Shown here: positions 53,237 through 61,017 of the stretch, one piece after another
How positions within the stretch are numbered: position 1 is the stretch's first letter
Layout of the letters: the number at the start of each line of letters is the position of its first letter
DNA from: Haloferax sp046557615
GTDB taxonomy: Archaea; Halobacteriota; Halobacteria; Halobacteriales; Haloferacaceae
Assembly (NCBI RefSeq): GCF_046557615.1
Contig: NZ_JBKIII010000001.1
Location: forward strand, 806,001 to 870,000
DNA length: 64,000 bases
Direction: 5' to 3'
Made by a program: the position numbers and the translations under genes
Notes under the pieces: generated by a model
What the model was told of the DNA's origin: nothing
Seen by the model: the letters and a program-made list of their open reading frames with translations, nothing else
Database searches by the model: none

Positions 53237-53285
53237 CGAGCGTGAAACCGAGGGGGATAAACGGTCGCTACGCTGAGTTTGTCGC

Positions 53286-53720
53286 ATGCAAGAAGTCATT
53301 CGCGCGCGCGGTCACGAACACGTCTCCGCGAAGCACGCGAGTACGTTCGAGGTGACGAGCGACGACTGGCTCACGCCCGCGGGCGATTGTATCCTCGCTA
53401 TCGACGCAGACCGAACCCCTGCTGACTTCGGCGAGGCGTTCGTCGAGGCCTGCCAGTCCCACGAGGCGACGCTCGAAGCGACGATTACCGTCTCGAACGG
53501 CGACGAAACGTACGAGCAGTCCGTCGTCGGCCGCGGTCATCCCGACCTGACGTTCGAAGGCGACCGAAGTATCGTCCTCCGAACGAGCGACTACACCGAC
53601 GACCGAACCGGCATGGTCGGCGCAGAACACGCCGCCGACGGCTTCGACCGCGACCTCGTGGCCGCGCTCACTGGGGGTGGCGACGTGACGTTCACGCTCA
53701 GCGTCGAACCTGGCGAATAG
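53286..53720 (+). CDS. DUF371 family protein
   Basis: A 144-residue protein of the archaeal DUF371 family. MQEVIRARGHEHVSAKH at the start, and DDWLTPAGDCILAIDAD, are the family's features, as is SIVLRTSDYTDDRTGMVG. The fold is a beta-barrel-like domain of unknown function, widely conserved in archaea. The promoter is given separately. The endonuclease III gene follows 42 bp downstream in the same direction. Confidence 0.85.
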   Translation: MQEVIRARGHEHVSAKHASTFEVTSDDWLTPAGDCILAIDADRTPADFGEAFVEACQSHEATLEATITVSNGDETYEQSVVGRGHPDLTFEGDRSIVLRTSDYTDDRTGMVGAEHAADGFDRDLVAALTGGGDVTFTLSVEPGE

Positions 53721-53762
53721 GCTCACGGCGACGTTTTTCTCTCTTCGGTCACAAGACCGCCT

Positions 53763-54617
53763 ATGCCCGAAGAGCCGTCTGAGAACATCAGCGGCGGTCC
53801 CAGCGGTGGCGGCCGCGACGTCGTCTTCGACCCTGAAGACGAGATGAGTGCAACCCGCGCCGCCGTCGTCGTTGACCGCCTTGGGGACATGTACTGGCGG
53901 AAAGCCTACGGCGGACAGGGTGGCTTCGAATGTCTCGTCCGAACGATTCTCAGTCAGAACACGAGCGACAAGGCGAGTCAACCCGCACACGACGAGTTGA
54001 TGGCGCAGTTTTCGGGAAGTGCGGGACATCGTTCCGCAGAGAATTCGAGCGGGCATCGCCCGCGAGAACAAGACCTCGCCGAATCGCTCGCCGCCGCCGA
54101 CCGCGCATTACTCATCGACGCCATCCGAAGCGCCGGACTCTACAATCAGAAGTCGAAGCTCATCATCGGAGTCGCCGAGGACGTGCTGGCCGACTTCGGG
54201 AGCGAGACTGACTTTGATACGTACGTGCGCGAAGAAGACCCGGAGACTGTCCGTGACCGACTCTTGGAGATGAAGGGTGTCGGCCCGAAGACGGCCGATT
54301 GCGTCCTTCTCTTCGCGGGCGGGCGCGATGGTGTCTTTCCCGTCGATACCCACGTCCACCGAATTTCACGCCGTATCGGACTTGCACCCCCGGATGCCGA
54401 CCACGAAGAAGTTCGGGAATACTTAGAGCGTGATGTTCCCGCTGAGAAGTGTGGCTTCGGGCATACAGCGATGATACAATTTGGGCGTGAATTCTGCACC
54501 GCGAGAAAGCCGGTGTGCTTGGATGACGAAGAAGCGTGTCCGATGGTGGATATCTGTGAGAAAGTCGGCGTCGATATCGAATCTCAGTCAGTCGTAGACC
54601 CTGCTGAAGCCAACTAA
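53763..54617 (+). CDS. nth: Endonuclease III-like DNA glycosylase/AP lyase
   Basis: A 284-residue base-excision repair enzyme. The helix-hairpin-helix LLEMKGVGPKTADCVL carries the catalytic K176, and D195 lies in FPVDTHVHR. The [4Fe-4S] loop is C245, C252, C259, C265: spacing C-x6-C-x6-C-x5-C, with four residues more between the second and third cysteine than the usual C-x6-C-x2-C-x5-C. A polar insert (about 82-106) also separates the first helices from the barrel. A ~25-residue Gly/Ser-rich N-terminal tail precedes the domain. Substrate range is unproven. Confidence 0.9.
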   Translation: MPEEPSENISGGPSGGGRDVVFDPEDEMSATRAAVVVDRLGDMYWRKAYGGQGGFECLVRTILSQNTSDKASQPAHDELMAQFSGSAGHRSAENSSGHRPREQDLAESLAAADRALLIDAIRSAGLYNQKSKLIIGVAEDVLADFGSETDFDTYVREEDPETVRDRLLEMKGVGPKTADCVLLFAGGRDGVFPVDTHVHRISRRIGLAPPDADHEEVREYLERDVPAEKCGFGHTAMIQFGREFCTARKPVCLDDEEACPMVDICEKVGVDIESQSVVDPAEAN

Positions 54618-54618
54618 C

Positions 54619-55044
54619 CTAACACTGCTTCGTCCGCACGCCACCAACCGGCGAGTCGTCGCTGTAACTCGATTCGACACCAGTCCCGGCGAACATCGGC
54701 AGGTCCATCGAAAAGTTCGAGACGATGCTAAAGCGAGCAAAGGGGTTCGAGAGGAAGTGTCTGAGCGGGCCAACACCGTCGAACGAGACGCCTGCGCGGA
54801 GTTGGATGATAGACTGGTTCCCTATCGTACCGTGGGCCTCCATGCCGAAACCACCCTCACCGCCGAGGTTTTCGAACAGCGAGAGGAACACCACGAGGTC
54901 GATACCCGCGCCGTTGCCGCCGATATCGAACTGGTGGCCCTCACCTGCGAAACACGGCGAAGTCTGCGTCGCAGCCGCGGCGGGGCTCGAAACGACGAGA
55001 ATGATAATAACGAGTATCGCAGAGACACGCATCACAACGTCCAT
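54619..55044 (-). CDS. Secreted haloarchaeal protein of unknown function
   Basis: A 141-residue protein with a signal peptide (MRVSAILVIIILVVSSPAAA at its core) and a Gly- and Phe-rich mature part. It contains FDIGGNGAGIDLVVFLSLFEN and GFGMEAHG, then a C-terminal DSPVGGVRTKQC. Two cysteines (near 30, after PAAAATQTSP, and the very last residue) might form a disulfide. It resembles a small haloarchaeal family (DUF7332, not certain). The ATG at 55044 is preferred; a start 6 codons upstream is possible. It converges with nth (1 bp between stops). Confidence 0.6.
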   Translation of the reverse strand: MDVVMRVSAILVIIILVVSSPAAAATQTSPCFAGEGHQFDIGGNGAGIDLVVFLSLFENLGGEGGFGMEAHGTIGNQSIIQLRAGVSFDGVGPLRHFLSNPFARFSIVSNFSMDLPMFAGTGVESSYSDDSPVGGVRTKQC

Positions 55045-55107
55045 ACGTGTCTTACGCTGCACAGTTGCTTAAGATTCCGTGACAGTTATCGACATTGAGA
55101 GTTCCGG

Positions 55108-55491
55108 CTACTCCCCGACGTCGAGTTGGTCACAGAGTTCGTCGAGAACTGCATCGGCACTGGCGAGGTTGGTCGCGAGTGGTGTCTGATGAACGTCGCA
55201 CAGACGAAGCAGTGCCGAGATATCGGGTTCGTGTGGTTGGGCGGTCAGTGGGTCGCGCAGGAAGATGACGCCGTCACAGGTCTCGTCGGCAATCTCCGCG
55301 CCGATTTGCATGTCGCCGCCGAGCGGGCCCGACTGCTTGCGTTCGATATCGAGTCCCGTCGCGTCGATGAGTCGCTGTCCGGTCGTCCCGGTGGCCATGA
55401 GTTCGAAGCGTTCGAGGTCGGCTTTTCGCTCCTGTGCGAACTCGATGAGTTCGGGCTTTTTCTCGTCGTGGGCGATGAGTGCGAGACGCAT
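55108..55491 (-). CDS. mgsA: Methylglyoxal synthase
   Basis: A 127-residue enzyme converting dihydroxyacetone phosphate to methylglyoxal and phosphate. Key residues correspond to the E. coli enzyme: H8 (IAHDEKK), D60 in GPLGGDMQIGA, H87 and D90 in PHEPDISALLR. TGTTGQRLIDATGL is the phosphate-binding loop. Methylglyoxal is toxic, and a two-domain glyoxalase at 20 kb may dispose of it. Confidence 0.93.
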   Translation of the reverse strand: MRLALIAHDEKKPELIEFAQERKADLERFELMATGTTGQRLIDATGLDIERKQSGPLGGDMQIGAEIADETCDGVIFLRDPLTAQPHEPDISALLRLCDVHQTPLATNLASADAVLDELCDQLDVGE

Positions 55492-55552
55492 AGGTGAGAG
55501 TCATTCGACAGTTACCATGAATCTTCGCCCAAGACGAGAGACTAGGTAGGCG

Positions 55553-55984
55553 TTATGCGGTGAAGCGCCCAATCGGTTCGCGCTCTCCGCCACCGATGTA
55601 AACGAGTTCGACCGTCTCACCGCTCGCAACCTCGAACGAAACCGAATCGCCCGGGTCGACGACACCGTCTTCCCCGGATAGTGAGCCCCACGACTGTTCT
55701 GCACCGCCAGCGACGACGAGTACCTCGTCGGCCGCAAACGTGTCACCGCCAGCGTGTTCGACCGTCGCCGTTCCGTCGCCGGAGCCAAACTGGAACGAGA
55801 CGGCGGGGGCGGAACTCACCTGCTCCCCAGAAGGATTCACTTGTTCCCCAGAGCTGAGGACGAACGTGCCGGGGATTCCGGCGAAGATAACTGTGCCAAT
55901 GATGGCGAGGACCAGTCCTGCGACGACGATTGCAACGAGGCCAAGTAGGAACGCACCATCGGGCTTTCGAGAGAGAATATCCAT
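55553..55984 (-). CDS. Type IV pilin-like secreted protein
   Basis: A 143-residue protein with a basic start SRKPDGAFLLGL and a hydrophobic helix (about 11-40), then beta-rich sequence SFQFGSGDGTATVEHAGGDTF and a Gly-rich C-terminal half. This is the pattern of haloarchaeal pilin-like (DUF1628-type) proteins, though the canonical prepilin cleavage motif is not obvious. A short SGEQV repeat near 44-56 stands out. A plain membrane-anchored protein is the alternative. Confidence 0.6.
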   Translation of the reverse strand: MDILSRKPDGAFLLGLVAIVVAGLVLAIIGTVIFAGIPGTFVLSSGEQVNPSGEQVSSAPAVSFQFGSGDGTATVEHAGGDTFAADEVLVVAGGAEQSWGSLSGEDGVVDPGDSVSFEVASGETVELVYIGGGEREPIGRFTA

Positions 55985-56051
55985 CAGCCACCTATCGGCA
56001 CGGTGTCATTTAAAACAATACGACAGAATCGGTGGTGATGCGAGAAACCCG

Positions 56052-57974
56052 TTACTTGAACCGGAACGTTTCGAGGTTCTTCGGCGCGAACGTCCGCATG
56101 TTGTAGTTGTGGTAGAGTGCCGACGAGAGGTCCTGCACAGAGCGTTCGTCACCGTGGACACACAGCACCTTCTCGGGACGTGGGTTCATCGTCTTGACGA
56201 AGTTTTCGAGCCCTTCGCGGTCGGCGTGGCCGGAGAAGCCATCGACCGTCTCGACGTCCATCTTGAGCTGAAGCGTGCTGGAGCGGCCAACGTCGTTGGG
56301 GTCGCTGACGGGGATTTCGTCCCAGCCAGTCTGGATGCGGCGACCGAGCGTTCCCTGGGCCTGGTAGCCGACGAAGACGAGACGGGATTTCGGGTCGGGG
56401 CCGATGTGGCGAAGCCACGACATGATGGGGCCGCCGGTGACCATCCCTGAGGTGGAGATGATGATACACTGGTCGCCGTCGGCGACGTCTTGGCGCTCTT
56501 CTTCGCCGCCGTCGATGTGGTTGAACTGCTCAGCGAGGAAGGGGTTCTCGTCGTCGTGGAAGATGCGGTCACGCAGGTCGTCGCGGAGGTACTCGGGGTA
56601 GGTCGTGTGAATCGCAGTTGCTTCCCAAATCATCCCGTCGAGGTGGACGGGCATCTCCGGAATCTTTCCCGAGCGCATGGCCTCTTCGAGGACGAGCATA
56701 ATCTCCTGCGAGCGACCGACTGCGAACGCCGGAATGACGATTTTGCCGCCCTTGTTGTAGGTCTCTTTGATGACTTCGAGCAGGCGTTCTTCGGAGTCCG
56801 CCTGGTCGGTCTGGTAGTCGTTGCGGCCACCGTAGGTCGATTCGAGGACGAGCGTTTCGACGCGCGGGAAGTCGTTGACCGCGCCGTTGAACAGGCGAGT
56901 GTCCTTGTAGTGAATGTCGCCGGAGAACGCGACGTTGTAGAGACCGTCGCCGATGTGGAAGTGCGAGACAGCAGAGCCGAGAATGTGGCCTGCGTTGTGG
57001 AACGTGAGTTTCACGTCGGGGGCGATGTCGGTCACGTCGCCGAATTCGAGCGGGATGGTGTGCTTGATCGCCTCACGAACCATCTCGGACTCGTACGGCG
57101 GTGCGCGGCCCTCTTTCGAGGCAACGTCGAGGTAGTCGAGTGTGAGCAGTCCCATCAGGTCGCGGGTCGGCTCAGTCGTGTAAATCGGACCGTCGTACCC
57201 GTACTTGAACAGCAGTGGGATGAGCGCGGAGTGGTCGAGGTGAGCGTGCGTGAGAACGACTGCGTCGAGCGAGTTCGCACCCGAACCGAGTGCTTCGGGG
57301 ACTTGGAGGTACGGCACGTCGTCGGAACCGGGCTTGTCACCACAGTCGATGAGAATTCGCGTATCGGGCGTCGAGAGAATGAACGATGCGCGACCGACTT
57401 CACGACAGCATCCGAGCGTCGTGATTCGGACCCACTCGTCGTTCGAGAGCGATTCGCGGTGAATCTGACGACCGGTGCGTTCGAGGATGCGGCGTCGGTC
57501 CTCGCGTTCTTGCTTCAGGAAGTTACGGACGTTAGAAACAGTAGACGATTCGATAGGCGGCGTTCGGACGACTTCGGGCGTCCAGCCGACTTCTTGGGTG
57601 ATTTGGCGGAGTGTCGAACCGTGGCGGCCGATGACCATACCCGGTTTCGACGCTTCGATGACGACTTCTCCCGTGTCGGCGTGGAAATCGAGGTCCGTCA
57701 CGCCCGCTTCCTCGGGGATGACGTCCATGATTTGAGGTTCGGCTTCGCGCGGGTCCGAAAGTACGTCGGGGTCGGGGCGAACCGTGATTCGCTTTCTGAG
57801 CTTACTCGCCAGTTTTCGAATCAGGTCGCCGTTCTTGGCGAACTTCTTTGGGTCACGTGTATAAACGACGAGTTCGGGACCCTCGTACTTGACATCGGAA
57901 ACGGAGATGTCACGTGGGAGTTCGGTCGTAATCTCTGCTTTCAAATTCTCGAGTTGCTTATCTACGGAGCTCAT
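56052..57974 (-). CDS. Archaeal CPSF1-type ribonuclease (KH, metallo-beta-lactamase, beta-CASP)
   Basis: A 640-residue 3'-end processing and transcription termination factor, aCPSF1. N-terminal KH domains (to about 140, with the GMVIGRHGSTLRQI loop) bind U-rich RNA. A metallo-beta-lactamase domain follows with H243-x-H245-x-D247-H248 (LTHAHLDHS), and a beta-CASP insert, ending with DGFSGHADREGL and a C-terminal histidine VCVHGD for the metal. It ends most archaeal transcripts at T-runs. Archaeal KH-beta-CASP proteins match this length exactly. Confidence 0.95.
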   Translation of the reverse strand: MSSVDKQLENLKAEITTELPRDISVSDVKYEGPELVVYTRDPKKFAKNGDLIRKLASKLRKRITVRPDPDVLSDPREAEPQIMDVIPEEAGVTDLDFHADTGEVVIEASKPGMVIGRHGSTLRQITQEVGWTPEVVRTPPIESSTVSNVRNFLKQEREDRRRILERTGRQIHRESLSNDEWVRITTLGCCREVGRASFILSTPDTRILIDCGDKPGSDDVPYLQVPEALGSGANSLDAVVLTHAHLDHSALIPLLFKYGYDGPIYTTEPTRDLMGLLTLDYLDVASKEGRAPPYESEMVREAIKHTIPLEFGDVTDIAPDVKLTFHNAGHILGSAVSHFHIGDGLYNVAFSGDIHYKDTRLFNGAVNDFPRVETLVLESTYGGRNDYQTDQADSEERLLEVIKETYNKGGKIVIPAFAVGRSQEIMLVLEEAMRSGKIPEMPVHLDGMIWEATAIHTTYPEYLRDDLRDRIFHDDENPFLAEQFNHIDGGEEERQDVADGDQCIIISTSGMVTGGPIMSWLRHIGPDPKSRLVFVGYQAQGTLGRRIQTGWDEIPVSDPNDVGRSSTLQLKMDVETVDGFSGHADREGLENFVKTMNPRPEKVLCVHGDERSVQDLSSALYHNYNMRTFAPKNLETFRFK

Positions 57975-58222
57975 AGTTACGAGCGACCCGCGCGGTCAAA
58001 TGCCCGCGAGTCTCGGGGGCCGCTGCCTCAGAGGTGCTACCGATAGTCGGACCCAACAGCATGGTGTCCACTTCGGTCAACTGCGGAGAGAGCATAGTGA
58101 ACTGAATACAGTGGTATCTCTGCGCGGGAAGAGGCAGGGGAAAACCCGCTTATTCGATTCTACCACACCTTTACTATAAAACCCTTCGCAAAATCGAAGG
58201 ACTCCGGTCTCCAAGAGGGTGC

Positions 58223-58708
58223 ATGAAGCTCACGCCAGCGGCCGTTTCCGAGGAACACCAGTGGGTCTCCGACCGTGCCGACAGAATCGCCCTGCTCATC
58301 AACGAGACGCGGGCGAAACTCGGCGAGCTGTTCGATACGACTGTGGACCCCGTGGACGAGGCGATGGTCAAAGCAGAGGCCGATACGGTCTTTGCTCGCG
58401 GCGAGGTCGGCGTCAACGTCGCCGCCTACGTTCGGATTCTCCGCGACCTCGACGTCGAAGACGACTACCCTGGGTTCGTCGTCGATGAAGTCCTTGGACG
58501 CGAACTCGCCTCGACGATTGCCGGTGGCGACCCGCTCGGCCTCTTGGCGCAAGCGACGTTCCACTTCGCAGATGTCGCCGTCCACACGGACGGCCCTGCC
58601 GGACTCGACGATTTAGATGCCGCACTCGCCGCAGGGTTCCAAACGCGACTGCCCGGGTGGTCGTGGCGTGAACGAGAATGTCCGTTCGATAGTCCGCCAA
58701 AAAATTAG
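58223..58708 (+). CDS. Uncharacterised conserved protein
   Basis: A 161-residue, acidic, mainly helical protein starting MKLTPAAVSEEHQWVSDR. A TATA-like ACTATAAAA near 58171-58179 gives a ~20-nt leader. It has no cysteine-rich motif or signal peptide, and ends in RERECPFDSPPKN. No family was recognised. The stop overlaps that of the next gene on the other strand by 4 bp. The 248 bases upstream, to aCPSF1, hold nothing else visible. Confidence 0.65.
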   Translation: MKLTPAAVSEEHQWVSDRADRIALLINETRAKLGELFDTTVDPVDEAMVKAEADTVFARGEVGVNVAAYVRILRDLDVEDDYPGFVVDEVLGRELASTIAGGDPLGLLAQATFHFADVAVHTDGPAGLDDLDAALAAGFQTRLPGWSWRERECPFDSPPKN

Positions 58709-59184
58709 GATTCGACAGAGAGTGTGGTACTCGCCTCCCGCCGAGTACACTCGTCGTCGAGTTCGCACAGTCGGTCGTGAAGCGTGCCAACCCCCTCCTC
58801 ACACGCAGTGACCGTCGTGAGAACCCCATCTTCGTATTCGGCCATCACGGCCCGTGGAACCCGGCGCGTCATTCGTTCGGGCCCCATCCGCCCGACGCCA
58901 CGAACGACGAGGTCGCCCAACCCCGAAAGTGGCTTGCCGTGCATCACGGCCCAACGCGCGTACGCATCGAGATGTTCTCGAATGCGTTGCTCACGGTACG
59001 AGAGATTTCCGGAGAGGTCGACGAACCTGCTCCACGTTTCGACCGAGTAGTGGTCTATCAACCCTCGGTGCACGTACTCGTCGAGTGTGTTCAATACGGG
59101 TTCGAACTCGCTGTGTTCGCCGTCGAGAATCCACAGTTGGATTCGAAGAGAGGGACGTGTCTGTCGTGGGCGTTCATCACTCAC
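58705..59184 (-). CDS. Uncharacterised haloarchaeal protein
   Basis: A 159-residue protein from a GTG at 59184 (SDERPRQTRPSLRIQLW follows). The frame is open for 81 more codons, but that part is Cys/Ser-rich without coding pattern. A family-like core runs GEHSEFEPVLNTLDEYVHRG and VETWSRFVDLSG, then MGPERMTRRVPRAVMAEYEDG. This has the look of a conserved haloarchaeal family of unknown function. It converges with the preceding gene, 4 bp overlap. Confidence 0.6.
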   Translation of the reverse strand: MSDERPRQTRPSLRIQLWILDGEHSEFEPVLNTLDEYVHRGLIDHYSVETWSRFVDLSGNLSYREQRIREHLDAYARWAVMHGKPLSGLGDLVVRGVGRMGPERMTRRVPRAVMAEYEDGVLTTVTACEEGVGTLHDRLCELDDECTRREASTTLSVES

Positions 59185-59346
59185 CCCTATGTCAGTTGCT
59201 AGCACGCATATCACCCGGTCGAGAGTACGATAGCTCGTAGTATCAACTAGTCGTTCATCAGCCTCACCGACAGTCCCCACCGAAAACAAATACCACCGAC
59301 ACGAACAGCACAGTCGAAGCAGTGGGGTGGCCGTCCCTTCGGGGTG

Positions 59347-59352
59347 TTTAAG
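59347..59352 (+). promoter_or_regulatory. TATA box of proS
   Basis: TTTAAG lies 26-31 nt before the ATG at 59378, giving a leaderless message. Confidence 0.5.
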
Positions 59353-59377
59353 GGTGCGCTGAGGCAAACGAATTCCA

Positions 59378-60844
59378 ATGAGCGACGAGCAGGAACTCGG
59401 CATCACCGAGTCGAAAGAGTACAACACGGGTGAGTGGTACGCCGAAGTCGTCCAAAAGGCAGGCCTCGCGAACTACGGTCCCGAGGGCATGAGCGGCTTT
59501 ATCGTCACGCGCCCGCGCGGCTATGCCCTGTGGGAGTCCGTCCAGAACTACCTCGACGGCGAGTTCAAGAAGACGGGCGTCCAGAACGCGTACTTCCCGC
59601 TTCTCATCCCCGAGAGCTACCTCGAACGTGAGAAGGACATCGTCGAAGGGTTCGACCCCGAGGTCGCGTGGGTCACCCACGGCGGGCATAACGAACTCGA
59701 AGAGCGACTGGCAGTCCGGCCAACCTCTGAATCTATCATCGCACCGTACATGGCGCAATGGGTCCGCAGCCACCGCGACCTGCCGCTTCGCGTCAACCAG
59801 TGGGCGTCTGTCGTCCGATGGGAAGCCACCGAGACGAAGCCATTCTTCCGCACGAAGGAGTTCCTCTGGCAGGAAGGCCACACCGCCCACGCGACGCGCG
59901 ACGACGCGTGGAGCGAGACGATGACGCGCCTCTCGCAGTACCAATCGCTGTACGAAGACGTACTGGCGATTCCGGTCCTGCGCGGCGCAAAGCCCGACCA
60001 CGACAAGTTCCCCGGCGCGGACACGACGACGACGGTCGAAGCACTCATGCCAGACGGCAAGTCCGTCCAGGCAGGGACGTCGCACTACCTTGGAACTTCG
60101 TTCGCCCAAGCGTTCGACATCACCTACACCGACGAGGACGAAGAGGATATTCCAGCCCACACGACCTCGTGGGGTCTCTCGTGGCGCTCGCTCGGGGCAC
60201 TCATCATGACTCACTCTGACGACCAAGGTCTCGTGCTTCCCCCGACGGTCGCTCCCGAACAGGTCGTCATCGTCCCCATCTGGCAGGCAGATACGCAGGA
60301 GAAAGTCCTCGACTACGCCGAAGGAATCGCCGAAGACCTCGAAGAGGCAGGCGTCCGCGTCGAACTCGACGACCGCGACGAGCGCAACCCCGGCTTCAAG
60401 TTCAACGAGTGGGAACTCAAGGGCGTTCCTGTCCGCTTCGAAATCGGCCCCAACGAAGTCGATGACGAGGTTATCACCGTCGTCCACCGACCCGACGGCG
60501 AATCGGTCGAAGTCGCCCGCGACGACATCGCAGAGGCCGTCTTCGACCAGTTCGACGAAGTGTACGCCAAACTCTACGCCGCCGCCGAAGACAACCTCGA
60601 ATCCAACGTCCGCGAGGCGTCCTCGCGCAACGAGATTCTCGGCACAATCGGCCAGCACGGTGGCTACGTGAAAGCGCCGTGGTGCGGTGCCGAATCCTGT
60701 GAAGAAGAGATTAAAGAACAGATTTCGGCGGAAATCGTCATGGTCCCACTCGACGACGAAGACGCAGAGATTCACGACGGCGAAGACTGCGCCATCTGTG
60801 GCGACGGCGCCGAAGAGACGGCGTACTTCGCAAAGTCGTACTAG
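59378..60844 (+). CDS. proS: Prolyl-tRNA synthetase (archaeal/eukaryotic type)
   Basis: A 488-residue class II synthetase. Motif 1 to 3 are visible: YFPLLIPESYLEREKDIVEGF, then RPTSESIIAPYMAQWVRSHRDLP as two neighbouring stretches, motif 2 VRWEATETKPFFRTKEFLWQ, and LGTSFAQAFDITY. The anticodon-binding domain (about 290-380) and a C-terminal zinc-binding domain, with CGAESCEEE and CAICGDGAEETAYFAKSY, end the protein as in archaeal ProRS. Confidence 0.97.
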   Translation: MSDEQELGITESKEYNTGEWYAEVVQKAGLANYGPEGMSGFIVTRPRGYALWESVQNYLDGEFKKTGVQNAYFPLLIPESYLEREKDIVEGFDPEVAWVTHGGHNELEERLAVRPTSESIIAPYMAQWVRSHRDLPLRVNQWASVVRWEATETKPFFRTKEFLWQEGHTAHATRDDAWSETMTRLSQYQSLYEDVLAIPVLRGAKPDHDKFPGADTTTTVEALMPDGKSVQAGTSHYLGTSFAQAFDITYTDEDEEDIPAHTTSWGLSWRSLGALIMTHSDDQGLVLPPTVAPEQVVIVPIWQADTQEKVLDYAEGIAEDLEEAGVRVELDDRDERNPGFKFNEWELKGVPVRFEIGPNEVDDEVITVVHRPDGESVEVARDDIAEAVFDQFDEVYAKLYAAAEDNLESNVREASSRNEILGTIGQHGGYVKAPWCGAESCEEEIKEQISAEIVMVPLDDEDAEIHDGEDCAICGDGAEETAYFAKSY

Positions 60845-60988
60845 GACGGTTCGACCTACCGCCCGCTGGCGGTTATTCACGATTTTTCATCTATTTCGTT
60901 GCCCGTCGAAGGGAAGTCGTGCTAGATACTAACAGTGCATAGTACCTTATATGTGATTAAAACACCCTTATGGTTTCAGGAAAAGGTG

Positions 60989-61017
60989 CTTATGCGGGTA
61001 GTTACTTCTTCGAAGTA
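60989..61017 (+). promoter_or_regulatory. gltB promoter with a dyad spanning the start codon
   Basis: CTTATGC (60989-60995) is a TATA candidate 22-28 nt before the gltB ATG. TACTTC-TTC-GAAGTA (61003-61017, perfect 6-bp arms) lies between it and the ATG, the last A being the first base of the start codon. It would cover the start of a leaderless message. A second TATA-like TTATATG is near 60948. Confidence 0.45.

Noticed and set aside
57975..58222. A possible structured RNA gene upstream of aCPSF1
   Set aside because: No clover-leaf, SRP or RNase P-like pairing was found. The space is accounted for by the aCPSF1 leader and the promoter of the next gene.
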